Source: JANWXD01 sp035575135 (GTDB taxonomy: Bacteria; Acidobacteriota; Terriglobia; Bryobacterales; Bryobacteraceae). From it: a stretch of 64,000 nucleotides of DNA. How positions within the stretch are numbered: the first letter of the stretch is position 1; each line of letters starts with the position of its first letter. The notes beneath the pieces are model-generated. The model was not told where the DNA came from, ran no database searches, and saw only the letters and a list, made by a program, of their open reading frames with translations. The translations under genes and the position numbers were made by a program. Of this stretch, positions 6,033 to 15,900 are shown one piece after another. Location: contig DATLYE010000022.1 of the NCBI GenBank assembly GCA_035575135.1, positions 7,953-71,952 on the forward strand, written 5' to 3'.

Positions 6033-8834
6033 ATGGGACAGTTGACTGTTGACCTGAGCGCCAAAGCCGGCCAGCTCAAGCGAAGCCTCCGCAAGGAAGA
6101 GCGTACGGGGGTAAGCTTTCCGCGGTACTTCACGGCTCGCCTGGAGCCGGGAAAAACGCCCTACGATGAGGTGCAATGGGAGCTACGAACCGCTTCGATC
6201 ACCAATGACAAGGGAGCGGTCATTTTCGAGCAGCGGGATGTTGAAGTACCTGCCGACTGGTCCCAGACGGCTACCAATATCGTCGCGAGCAAGTACTTCC
6301 ACGGCAAACTGGGCACACCGGAAAGGGAACACAGCGTGGCGCAGCTGGTTCGCCGCGTTGTGGACACCATCACGGAGTGGGGCAGAGAAGGCCGCTATTT
6401 CCAGACGGACCAGGATGCCGAGAACTTCCGCATGGAGCTGGCTCACCTCGTGCTGCGGCAGAAGGCTTCTTTCAACTCCCCGGTGTGGTTCAACGTAGGG
6501 GTCAAGGAGGCCCGCGGCTACGGCTGGTATTACGACGAGGCGAGCGACAGCATCCGGAAACTGACGGCGGACGTGCAAAAGCCGCAGTGCTCGGCGTGTT
6601 TCATCAACTCGGTGCAAGATTCGCTGGAATCCATTCTGGAGCTGGCCAAGACGGAAGGCATGCTGTTCAAGTGGGGATCGGGCACGGGCACCAACTTCTC
6701 GACCCTGCGTGAAGAAAACGCTCCGCTCTCCGGAGGGGGCCGCGCCTCCGGACCGCTGAGCTTCATGAAAGGCTTCGATGCGTTTGCCGGCGTCATCAAA
6801 TCGGGCGGCAAGACACGGCGGGCGGCCAAGATGGTGATCCTGAACGTGGACCACCCGGATATCGAAAAGTTCATCTGGTGCAAGGCCCGGGAAGAAAAAA
6901 AGGCTCACGCTCTCGTGGAGGCGGGCTTTGATTCCTCGATTGACGGCGAGGCCTACAGCTCGGTGTTCTTCCAGAACGCCAACAACTCGGTGCGTGTCAC
7001 CGACGAGTTCATGTACGCCGTACTGGAGGACCGGGACTGGTGGACGCGCTCGGTGGTGACGGGGCAGCCCGTGAAGCGCTACCGGGCGCGCGATCTGCTC
7101 CGGCAGATTGCAGAGGCCACCTGGGAGTGCGGCGACCCGGGCATGCAGTTTGACACGACCATCAATCGCTGGCATACTTCGAAGAATTCCGGCCGCATCA
7201 ACGCCTCCAATCCCTGCTCGGAATACATGTTCCTGGACGATTCGGCCTGCAACCTGGCCTCTTTGAATCTGCTCAAATTCCTCGGGCCCGACGGGCAGTT
7301 CGATGTGGAGGCGTTCCGCCATGCGGTGGACACCATGATCGTGGCCCAGGAGATCATCGTGGACAATGCCAGCTATCCGACCGAGAAGATCGCGCGCAAC
7401 TCGCACGACTTTCGTCCCCTGGGGCTGGGCTTTGCGAACCTCGGGGCTTTGTTGATGGCGCTCGGCATTCCCTACGACAGCGACGCCGGGCGCGACTGGG
7501 CGGCCGCTATCAGCGCCGTCATGTGCGGCCAGGCGTACTTGACCAGCGCACGGATCGCGGCTGCGGTCGGGGCGTTTCCGGCTTATGCCGTCAACGAAGA
7601 ACCCTTCCTGGAAGTGATCCGCATGCACGGCGAGGCCGTGGGCCGCATCAATCCCGCCCACGTGCCGGCGGCGCTTTATGAGGCGGCCCGCAGCTGCTGG
7701 ACGGAGGCCTACGAACGTGGCCGCGTGGTCGGCTACCGCAATGCCCAGACTACCGTCATCGCGCCCACGGGAACGATCGGCTTCATGATGGACTGCGACA
7801 CCACAGGCATCGAGCCGGATCTGGCCCTGGTCAAGTACAAGAAGCTGGTCGGGGGCGGCGTGATCAAGATTGTCAATAACACCGTACCGCAGGCTCTCAT
7901 CCGCCTCGGGTATCGGCCGGAGCAGGTCGAGGAAATCGTGAGCCACATCGACGCCACGGGAACGATCGAGGGGGCCCCGCATCTCAAGCCCGAGCACCTG
8001 CCCGTGTTCGATTGCAGCCTCAAGCCGGCCAACGGAACGCGGTTCATCCATCACCGCGGCCACCTGAAAATGATGGCCGCCGTACAGCCGTTCATCTCCG
8101 GAGCGATCTCCAAGACGATCAACATGCCGGAGGAATCCAGCGTCGAGGACATCATGGACGCCTACATCGAGAGCTGGCGACTGGGTCTCAAAGCGGTGGC
8201 CATTTACCGCGACGGCTCCAAACGCGTGCAGCCCCTCAGCTCCGGGATCGCCAAGGAAAAGCAGCCGGGCCGGGCTGTGGCCGAAAAGGTGGTCTACCGC
8301 CCGGTGCGCCGCAAGCTGCCCGACGAGCGGCAGTCCATCACGCACAAGTTCTCCATCGGCGGCCACGAAGGATATATCACCGTGGGTCTTTATGAAGACG
8401 GCCAGCCGGGGGAGATCTTCATCACGATGGCCAAAGAGGGCTCGACCATTTCGGGCCTGATGGACTGCTTTGCCACCGCCATCAGCTTTGCACTGCAATA
8501 TGGCGTGCCGCTCAAGTTCCTGGTGGACAAGTTCAGCCACGTCCGGTTCGAGCCCAGCGGCTGGACCGGCAATCCTCAGATTCCCTACGCAAAGTCCATC
8601 ATGGATTACATCTTCCGTTGGCTGGGCGCCAAGTTCCTGGGGCCGGAATACGCGCTGGGAGAAGCAGGCGAAACTCCGAAGCTCCGGCCTACGGAACCTG
8701 AACTGCAGCGTGCGCTGCCTTTCGAGCCGGCGGTGGAAGATGCCCCAGTCTGTGCCGAGTGTGGCGGCCTCATGACACGTGCGGGGGCGTGCTACAAGTG
8801 TGAGAACTGCGGCGGTACGACGGGCTGCGGCTAG
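6033..8834 (+). CDS. nrdJ: Adenosylcobalamin-dependent (class II) ribonucleotide reductase
   Basis: The 933-residue enzyme reduces ribonucleotides to deoxyribonucleotides with an adenosylcobalamin radical, independent of oxygen. Family motifs are visible in order: FNSPVWFNVG, CSACFINSV with an active-site cysteine, the NPCSEYMFLDDSACNLASLN catalytic loop, and TTVIAPTGTIGFMMDCDTTG. The long C-terminus ends in a cysteine-rich segment (CAECGG, then CYKCENCGG) of the kind that re-reduces the active site or binds zinc. The ATG at 6033 follows AAAGGGA. It is monocistronic in this window and probably repressed by NrdR through the two boxes upstream. Synthesis requires B12; no cobalamin riboswitch fits in the short leader. 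Confidence 0.95.
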   Translation: MGQLTVDLSAKAGQLKRSLRKEERTGVSFPRYFTARLEPGKTPYDEVQWELRTASITNDKGAVIFEQRDVEVPADWSQTATNIVASKYFHGKLGTPEREHSVAQLVRRVVDTITEWGREGRYFQTDQDAENFRMELAHLVLRQKASFNSPVWFNVGVKEARGYGWYYDEASDSIRKLTADVQKPQCSACFINSVQDSLESILELAKTEGMLFKWGSGTGTNFSTLREENAPLSGGGRASGPLSFMKGFDAFAGVIKSGGKTRRAAKMVILNVDHPDIEKFIWCKAREEKKAHALVEAGFDSSIDGEAYSSVFFQNANNSVRVTDEFMYAVLEDRDWWTRSVVTGQPVKRYRARDLLRQIAEATWECGDPGMQFDTTINRWHTSKNSGRINASNPCSEYMFLDDSACNLASLNLLKFLGPDGQFDVEAFRHAVDTMIVAQEIIVDNASYPTEKIARNSHDFRPLGLGFANLGALLMALGIPYDSDAGRDWAAAISAVMCGQAYLTSARIAAAVGAFPAYAVNEEPFLEVIRMHGEAVGRINPAHVPAALYEAARSCWTEAYERGRVVGYRNAQTTVIAPTGTIGFMMDCDTTGIEPDLALVKYKKLVGGGVIKIVNNTVPQALIRLGYRPEQVEEIVSHIDATGTIEGAPHLKPEHLPVFDCSLKPANGTRFIHHRGHLKMMAAVQPFISGAISKTINMPEESSVEDIMDAYIESWRLGLKAVAIYRDGSKRVQPLSSGIAKEKQPGRAVAEKVVYRPVRRKLPDERQSITHKFSIGGHEGYITVGLYEDGQPGEIFITMAKEGSTISGLMDCFATAISFALQYGVPLKFLVDKFSHVRFEPSGWTGNPQIPYAKSIMDYIFRWLGAKFLGPEYALGEAGETPKLRPTEPELQRALPFEPAVEDAPVCAECGGLMTRAGACYKCENCGGTTGCG

Positions 8835-8884
8835 CGGGGCTCCGTGGAAGCCGCGCTCTGCGGGCCGTGCTAGAATCGAAGGCG

Positions 8885-9205
8885 ATGTCGGAGCCGGCAA
8901 CCAAACAAGACCTCAAGAAGCTCGAGGAGCGTATCGACGGGCGCTTTGCGGATTTCCAGCAGCGCATGGATGCGCGCTTTGCGGACTTCGAGCAGCGCAT
9001 GGAGGCGCGTTTTACGGAAATCCGAGAGCTCGTCACGGATACAGAGATAAAGCTGCTCAAAGCCTTCGATGCTTTCGTGGAGTCCAATCAAAAACGGCTG
9101 GAGGGCATCGAACGGGACCAAACCAATTTGCACGAGCGCCTGGCGATTCTCGAGAGGCGTGTTACCGAAGTGGAGCGCCGCCTGAATATGCCGCCTGTCG
9201 CGTAA
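8885..9205 (+). CDS. Short coiled-coil protein with 11-residue repeats
   Basis: The 106-residue product is almost entirely predicted coiled coil. Residues about 19-45 repeat an 11-residue unit, of which RFADFQQRMDA and RFADFEQRMEA are the clearest copies, followed by heptads (LLKAFDAFVESNQKRLEGI; LHERLAILERRVTEVERRL). No catalytic motif or membrane span is present. Function unknown; such proteins often oligomerise or act as partners. The ATG at 8885 is preferred because a TAGAAT box ends 8 bases upstream and the frame upstream lacks coding character. Confidence 0.6.
   Translation: MSEPATKQDLKKLEERIDGRFADFQQRMDARFADFEQRMEARFTEIRELVTDTEIKLLKAFDAFVESNQKRLEGIERDQTNLHERLAILERRVTEVERRLNMPPVA
8940..9005 (+). 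repeat. Tandem 33-base repeat inside the coiled-coil gene
   Basis: Two near-identical 33-base units (8940-8972 and 8973-9005), with a third diverged unit after them, encode the 11-residue repeats. They share CGCTTTGCGGA and CAGCGCATGGA blocks, so the coiled coil grew by duplication. Confidence 0.7.
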
Positions 9206-9211
9206 GGGTTC

Positions 9212-10780
9212 TCACTTCTCTTCGATGTATTCCTGCTCGGTGTTGACGGCCCAGATGTTGTCTTTCGAGCGGATGCCTCCCACGATGTTGTCTACCGCAA
9301 CCATGGCGGCCAGCATCGAGTGGTCCTGATTGTTATACCGGTGCATCCCATTACGACCAATGAGGAAGAGGTTTTCAAACCGGTCCAAATAGCGGCGCAA
9401 CTCCTCGAACCGTGAATAAGTCCCAAAGTAAGCGGGATAGGTTTTTTGCATGCGCACGACCGTGCCGTCGAGAACATCCTGAGCATCGATGATTCCGATC
9501 CTGGAGAGCTCTTCCGAGCCGAGGCGGATCAGCTCCTCGTCGCTCATCTGCCACAGGCTGTCGCCCTCATTGCAGAAGTACTCCAGACCCAGCCAGACTT
9601 TGGAAGGGTCCGGCACGAGGTACGGGCTCCAGTTGTTAAAAATCTGCAATCTACCCACCAGCACATCCGGCTCCTGGATGTAGATCCAGTTGTCGCGGAT
9701 GAGCCGCGCGCCGTCTGTTGTGGGGTCTTTGACTTTGAGATTACGCACGAGAAGCCCCACGGCAATGAAGTCTCGGTAAACCAGCCCCTCAGCGATCTCT
9801 ACAATTTCCCTGGGGTGTGGAGCCCGCAGGGCCCTAACCAGGTCGCGGACGGGCATGGTCGAAAAGAAATAATCACCGCCGAGCACCATCGTGCCGGATG
9901 CGTTCGCGGCTTCGACGGCGGTCACACGGTTCCCGTCGGTCTGCAACCCCACGACCTCATGACCCTTGAGGATCTCCCCGCCCATGGTCACAACCCTGTG
10001 TGCCACCTCCTCCCACATCTGGCCCGGCCCGAACTTCGGGTAAAGAAACTGCTCGATCAGAGAAGTCTCGATGTCCTTCTGGGCCAGGTCGGACCGTTTG
10101 CGAAGGGCCTGCTTCATGAAGTGCGCGATCGTCTTGCGGACGGAGAGACCTTTGATGCGCTGCTCACCCCATTCCGCACTGATCTGATGGCAGGGGACGC
10201 CCCATACCTTTTCGGTGTAGGATTTGAAGAACGTAAGATACAGTTCTCTTCCAAAACGGTTAATGAAAAATTCCTCGAGCGTCTGCGGATTGCGTATAGG
10301 AAACAACGCGCTGCGCAGATAACTTGCGCCAATGCGGATACTGCGGACGACGCCCAGGTTCGCCAAAGTCTCGGGCGTAAGACGGATGGGATATTCAAAG
10401 AAACGCCGCAGGAAATAGATTCTCGACTTCCGGGGCCGCACGAGCATGACGCGGTCTTCCCGATCCGGATCCGGCCCGGAACCGGCGGTCTCCACTGTAC
10501 GTCTGCCACCCTGGTAGCTGATGGTGTGGGGGCCGGGGTTGAGAGCCTGTAAGGGCAGCATCTCCAGCCACCACTGCATCACCCGATCGGATTTAGAAAA
10601 AAATCGGTGGCCGCCGATGTCCATGCGGTAGCCCTTGTAATTCACCGTTCGCGCAATACCCCCCAACACGTCGCTCTTTTCAAGGACTACCGGTTTAATG
10701 TCCGTGCGTTTGAGTAGCTCGTAGGCCGCCGTCAGCCCAGCCGGCCCAGCCCCAATGATGACCGCCCTCCTCTGTCCCAC
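9212..10780 (-). CDS. NAD(P)/FAD-dependent oxidoreductase (amine oxidase/UDP-galactopyranose mutase-like)
   Basis: The 522-residue protein starts with a Rossmann FAD-binding motif, AVIIGAGPAGLTAAYELLKR, then LGGIARTVNYKGYRMDIGGHRFF, which fits the GG(Y)-type flavin motif of the protoporphyrinogen oxidase / UDP-galactopyranose mutase superfamily. The C-terminus has FLIGRNGMHRYNNQDHSMLAA, the FAD-closing motif of the same group. No signal peptide. The substrate cannot be read from the sequence; relatives act on nucleotide sugars, carotenoids or other polyprenoids. It converges with the coiled-coil gene (6-base gap) and diverges from msrP. Confidence 0.8.
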   Translation of the reverse strand: MGQRRAVIIGAGPAGLTAAYELLKRTDIKPVVLEKSDVLGGIARTVNYKGYRMDIGGHRFFSKSDRVMQWWLEMLPLQALNPGPHTISYQGGRRTVETAGSGPDPDREDRVMLVRPRKSRIYFLRRFFEYPIRLTPETLANLGVVRSIRIGASYLRSALFPIRNPQTLEEFFINRFGRELYLTFFKSYTEKVWGVPCHQISAEWGEQRIKGLSVRKTIAHFMKQALRKRSDLAQKDIETSLIEQFLYPKFGPGQMWEEVAHRVVTMGGEILKGHEVVGLQTDGNRVTAVEAANASGTMVLGGDYFFSTMPVRDLVRALRAPHPREIVEIAEGLVYRDFIAVGLLVRNLKVKDPTTDGARLIRDNWIYIQEPDVLVGRLQIFNNWSPYLVPDPSKVWLGLEYFCNEGDSLWQMSDEELIRLGSEELSRIGIIDAQDVLDGTVVRMQKTYPAYFGTYSRFEELRRYLDRFENLFLIGRNGMHRYNNQDHSMLAAMVAVDNIVGGIRSKDNIWAVNTEQEYIEEK

Positions 10781-10856
10781 GTTTTCATGATAGACGATCG
10801 GGGGCCCGCTTCGGCGCGCGCCGTGCTACGATCGAGGGGAAGAGAGGGGCGATACC

Positions 10857-11777
10857 ATGCTGGTACGAATTCGCCGGGCCTGGGAAATTCCGGAGCGCGA
10901 GGCTACTCCGGAACACGTCTACTTCAACCGCCGCCAGTGGCTTCGCGCCGCCGGCGTACTGGGCGGCTCCGCTCTGGGCCTTGCGGCGAGCCCATACCCG
11001 GCGCCCAGAAACGCGGAGTTCACGCTGGACCGGCCGATCACTGAGGAGTGGGCTGCGACCAGTTACAACAATTTTTACGAATTTGATCCTGAGGATAAAG
11101 CAGCCGTCAAACGGAAAGTCGCGGCGTTCCAGATACACCCCTGGCGGATCGAAATCCGCGGCTTGGTCGCCAAACCCCAGGTCCTCGATCTCGATGACCT
11201 GCTGCGCCGCATGCCCCTGGAGGAGCGTCTGTACCGCTTCCGCTGCGTGGAAGCATGGTCTATGGCGGTCCCCTGGACGGGGTTTCCGTTCACAGCCCTG
11301 ATCCGGGAAGTGGAGCCGAAACCGGAGGCGCGCTTTGTTCGATTTGTCACCGTAAGCCGGCCCAAGGAGATGCCGGGCATGTCGCAGGCCCCGTGGTATC
11401 CGTGGCCGTATTTCGAAGGGCTGCGCATGGATGAGGCCGCAAATCCCTTGACGTTTGTGGCCACCGGGCTGTATGGCAAGCCGCTTCCCAAGCAAAATGG
11501 CGCGCCGGTTCGCTTGGTTGTCCCTTGGAAATACGGATTCAAGAGCATCAAGTCGGTGGTTAGAATCGAGTTCGTCGGCAAACAGCCCGGGACATTCTGG
11601 AGCCGCGTAGCGCCAAAAGAATACGGCTTTTATTCCAACGTGAATCCCAACCGCCCGCATCCTCGCTGGTCGCAGGCCTTCGAGCGGGTCATCCCCACCA
11701 TGGAACGCCGCCCCACGCTGATGTACAACGGCTACGAGCAGTGGGTTCGCCATCTATACCGTGGCGACGAATTCTAG
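10857..11777 (+). CDS. msrP: Periplasmic methionine sulfoxide reductase catalytic subunit MsrP (YedY family)
   Basis: The 306-residue protein has a twin-arginine signal (NRRQWLRAAGVLGGSALGLAA) for folded export with its molybdenum cofactor. The sulfite-oxidase-type fold is recognised by FDPEDKAAVKRKVAAFQIHPW, YRFRCVEAWSMAVPWTGF (the cysteine ligates molybdenum) and LVVPWKYGFKSIKSVVRIE. MsrP repairs oxidised methionines in periplasmic proteins. A heme-containing MsrQ partner, normally encoded next door, is not present here, so electrons may come from elsewhere. The ATG at 10857 has strong purine-rich AGAGAGGGG upstream. Confidence 0.92.
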   Translation: MLVRIRRAWEIPEREATPEHVYFNRRQWLRAAGVLGGSALGLAASPYPAPRNAEFTLDRPITEEWAATSYNNFYEFDPEDKAAVKRKVAAFQIHPWRIEIRGLVAKPQVLDLDDLLRRMPLEERLYRFRCVEAWSMAVPWTGFPFTALIREVEPKPEARFVRFVTVSRPKEMPGMSQAPWYPWPYFEGLRMDEAANPLTFVATGLYGKPLPKQNGAPVRLVVPWKYGFKSIKSVVRIEFVGKQPGTFWSRVAPKEYGFYSNVNPNRPHPRWSQAFERVIPTMERRPTLMYNGYEQWVRHLYRGDEF

Positions 11778-11997
11778 CCACCGGGCGTTGTGGACGTAAC
11801 AGGATCGAGCCGAAGAGCGCTGCGCGTACGGCGCCTCCCCCTTCTCTGGCAGGCGGCGTGCTCCGGCAGCACGCGCGAGTCTGGATGAGGATCCGCTGAA
11901 GGCAGCTGAAGAGCTCGCTTCCGTTCCCGTGAATGCTGCTTGGAACGTTCGCGAATTTATGATAATCTGATCTGTTAATACTAAATGGAGCTCCGCC

Positions 11998-12915
11998 ATG
12001 CCTCTGAATCCCGCGTCATCCGGTAGTTCCTCGCGACGGCGGTTTTTCCACCTGCTCGCAAGCCTCGGTTCCGGGCTGGCCGGCACTTGGGCGGGCCTGA
12101 AAACGTTCCAGTCGAGGCTCGCGCGGGCGGCGCCGCTTCCTCCCCCGTCCAGTCTTCCCCGGGGTGAGGAGCTGTTGCGCATGCAGCAGGATCTGGATCA
12201 AACCCTGGCAAGCGGGCAGACGCCGAGCTGGCTCATGGTCGTGGACACTCGCAAGTGCATCGGCTGCGACGCCTGTACGGTGGCCTGTCGCGCCGAGATC
12301 CCCACGGGTCCGAACGGCAGCATCCGGCGTGTGATTCAGAAAGAGATGTCCCTCGGTTCCCGCCAGTGGGCCATCTTCAAGCCCATCAATTGCCTACAGT
12401 GTGACGACCCGCCGTGTGCCAAGGTGGTGCCCTTGGGGATGATCCGCAAGCGCCCCGACGGGATTGTGGAGTTCAATTTGGACGCGCTCAAGGGACCGTA
12501 CGCCATGGCGGCCGCGGCTGCCTGCCCCGTCAAAGCGATTCATTTGGACGACGGAAGGACCTTCACCGAAACCACCCCCGCGCAGCAGGATTACGAGAGG
12601 CGGCGGTTCATCGAATACGGCAAGAGCTACACCCGCGACCCGGAAACCACGACGCTCAAAGACACGGCGCGAAAGTGCACCTTCTGTGCCCACCGCCTCG
12701 AGGCTGGCATGCTGCCGGCCTGCGTCACCACCTGCATCGGAGGCGCGATGTATTTCGGCAACGCCAATAACCCTTCCAGCCTGATTCACGAGATCACCCA
12801 GGGCCGGCGGATCTTCAGCCGGCATCAGAATCTGGGGCTCAAGCCGCGTGTGATTTACTTCGAGGAATCCATGCCGGAAGCCGTCCACATTGACTGTGTT
12901 GCGTGCCACTCCTGA
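11998..12915 (+). CDS. Tat-exported 4Fe-4S electron-transfer subunit of a molybdopterin oxidoreductase
   Basis: The 305-residue protein has a twin-arginine signal (SSRRRFFHLLASLGSGLAG). Four cysteine clusters follow in the order seen in PsrB/TtrB/DmsB proteins: CIGCDACTVACR, CLQCDDPPCAKVVP, AAACPVKAI and CTFCAHRLEAGMLPACVTTC, enough for four 4Fe-4S centres. It would pass electrons between the catalytic subunit encoded 12 bases downstream and a membrane or soluble partner. The last residues are DCVACHS, which contain a CxxCH heme-c-type motif; this is unusual for the family and may be fortuitous. Confidence 0.85.
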   Translation: MPLNPASSGSSSRRRFFHLLASLGSGLAGTWAGLKTFQSRLARAAPLPPPSSLPRGEELLRMQQDLDQTLASGQTPSWLMVVDTRKCIGCDACTVACRAEIPTGPNGSIRRVIQKEMSLGSRQWAIFKPINCLQCDDPPCAKVVPLGMIRKRPDGIVEFNLDALKGPYAMAAAAACPVKAIHLDDGRTFTETTPAQQDYERRRFIEYGKSYTRDPETTTLKDTARKCTFCAHRLEAGMLPACVTTCIGGAMYFGNANNPSSLIHEITQGRRIFSRHQNLGLKPRVIYFEESMPEAVHIDCVACHS

Positions 12916-12926
12916 GGAGGGTCGAG

Positions 12927-15900
12927 ATGCAAGAGCAAACTCATGTCGTCGCCAATGCGGAACCTGATGGGCTGGAATCCTCTGCCCGGCGCGAATTCCT
13001 GACCGGCGGAGCGCTGCTCGGCGGTGCCTGGCTGGCTGCTGCGCTCCAGGCAACTGAACGATCGGCGGCAGGCAGCCCCGTTCTGGCTTCTGATTTTATT
13101 TACACGACCTGCCTGCAGTGTAACACCGGCTGCGAAATCAAAGTCCGCATTCAGGACGGCCTCGCGGTGAAGATCGAGGGCAATCCGTACGCGCCCCGCA
13201 CCATGGATCCCCATATTGACTGGAGGACGCCCGTGACGCAGGCGGCGAGGCTGGCCGGGTATTTGTGCCCGAAAGGGCAGGCCGGTATTCAGACGGCGTA
13301 CGATCCATACCGGATCACTCGAGTCCTCAAGCGCGCCGGAAAGCGCGGCGAAAACAAATGGGTGACGATTCCCTTCGACCAAGCCATTACGGAAATCGTC
13401 GAAGGCGGCGTGCTGTTTCCACAGGACGGCGGCAAGACGGTTACCGGATTGCGGGAACTATATGCGTTGCGGGACCCGGGACTATGCCGGGACATGGCTG
13501 CCGACGTAGCGCTGCTGCAGAGCAACAAGCTCACGGTGGCGCAGTTTAAAGAGAAATACAAAGACCACCTCGATAAACTGATTGATCCGGAGCATCCCGA
13601 CTTTGGCCCGAAGAACAACCAGTTCGTCTTTCTATGGGGGCGCCTGAAAGCAGGCCGCCAGGATTTCTTCCTGCGCTTCGTGCGGGACAGTTTCGGTTCC
13701 GTCAACGCTCACGGCCACACGACGGTATGCCAGGGCTCGATCTATTTTGCGGGCAAATCCATGTCCGATCAGCCCAGCGGAGGGAAGTGGACCGGGGGCG
13801 CCAAAGCCTACTGGATGGCGGACACAACCAATGCGGAATTCATCATCTACTGGGGCGCCAACGTGCTCGACGGCAACTACGGCCCGCCCCTGAAAACTCC
13901 CAAGATCACCCGGGGACTGGCCAGCGGCCGGCTGAAGATCGCCGTGGTGGATCCGCGGCATTCGCGCATTGCCGCCAAAGCCTGGAAGTGGGTTCCCGTA
14001 AAACCGGGCGAGGACGCCGCCCTCGCCATGGCGATGATCCGCTGGATCATCGAGAACGAGCGCTATGACCGGCGCTACCTGGAGAACTGTAATCGCGCGG
14101 CGGCCGCTTCCGACGGAGAGCCCACGTGGACCAATGCTGCGTGGCTCGTCGAGATCCGGCCGGATGGCTCCGGCGGCGCCTTTCTGCGGGCCGGCGAGAT
14201 CGGCCTGGGCGGCGACGCTGACACGTTCGTGTGCCTTCGCGGCGGCGTGCCCGTCGCCTTCAAGTCCGACGATGCCGCAAATCCCGCCGAGGGGGATTTG
14301 TTCGTGGACACCACCATCAACAGCATCCGGGTCAAGTCCGCCATGCAGCTGCTCTACGAGGAGGCCTCCCGTTACACTCTGTGGGAGTGGGCGGAGATCG
14401 CCGGCGTGAGGGTGGCGGATATTGTGGAACTGGCCGGCGAGTTTACCTCCCACGGCAAACGTGCGGTGGTCGAGATCCACCGCGGAGTTTCCCAGCACAC
14501 CAACGGCTTCTACAACGTCCTGGCCACGCTCGGCGCGCTGAATCTGCTGGTGGGGAACTTCGACTGGAAAGGCGGCTTGGTGTACGGCGGAGGCGCCTAC
14601 GGAGAGAGCGGCGGTGCGGGCCGTCCGTTTCAACTGAGCAGCCACCCGGCCCGGCTCACACCCTTCGGCATTGACATCATCCGCGGCGGGGCCAGTTACG
14701 AGCAAAGCACGATCTTTGCGGGCTATCCCGCCAAACGGCCGTGGTATCCCCTCGCCAGTGATGTGTATCAGGAAGTCATCCCCTCGGCAGGCGATGCCTA
14801 CCCGTATCCCATCAAAGCGTTATTCCTTTACATGGGGTCTCCCGTCTATGCTCTCCCCGCCGGACACTCACTCATCCCGATTCTGACGGACACGGACAAG
14901 ATCCCGCTGTTTGTGTGCTCCGACATCGTTGTGGGAGAGACAAGCCGCTATGCCGACTACATCTTCCCGGACCTGAGCTTCCTGGAGCGGTGGGAATTCC
15001 ATCGCACGCATCCCTCCATCGTGCATCGCGTCTCGCCCGTGCGCCAGCCGGCCATCGCTTCGCCCAACGAGGTGGTGCGTGTCTTCGGCGAGGAGATGCC
15101 CATCTCGATGGAAGCCGTTTTTCTGGCTATCGCCGAGCGGCTAGGGCTGCCCGGATTCGGCCCGGGCGGCTTCGGTGCAGGAGATCTCCGCCGCCCGGAG
15201 GACTACTACCTGCGCATGGTGGCCAACATCGCTTTCGGCGACTCGAGCACCGGGTCGGACGTGTGCCCGGACGCTAGTGACGAGGAGGTGGCGATCTTCC
15301 TGGAGGCGCGCAGGCACCTCCCTCCCTCGGTCTTCAATGCCGAGCGCTGGGCGGCCGTGGTGGGGCCCCAGTGGTGGCGCAAAGTGATCTACGTACTCAA
15401 CCGTGGCGGCCGGTGGTGGCCATACGAACATGCCTGGACAGGCGAGCAGGTGCGTGCCAAGTACGGAAAGCTGGTGAATCTCTACCACGAAAAACCCGCC
15501 ACGACCCGCAATTCCATGACGGGCGAGTATATGAAGGGCATCGCCACCTACGTTCCGGTTTCCGATGCCCTGGGCCGTCCGCTGGAGCACAAGGGCGCCG
15601 TACTCTCTCTCATTACGAACCGGAATATTCTTGCCACCAAGAGCCGCACCATCTCGAACTACTGGTTAACCCACATCGCCCCGGAGAACGTGATTTACAT
15701 GAACCCGCGCGACGCCGCCCAGCTCGGGCTGCGCGACGGAGACTGGGTGACCGTGCTCTCGGCGAGCAATCCCGAGGGCGCCTGGGATCTCGGTCATGGG
15801 GCCCGCAAGCCGCTGCGCGGCCGCGTCCGCCTCACCGGCCGGATCCGGCTGGGAGTGATCAGCTTCGATCTGGGCTGGGGCCACTGGTCCTACGGGGCGG

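Noticed and set aside
6183..8900. Very long open frame on the minus strand opposite nrdJ
   Set aside because: It is the antisense image of a high-GC gene: no motif is recognisable, while the plus strand has a complete class II ribonucleotide reductase.
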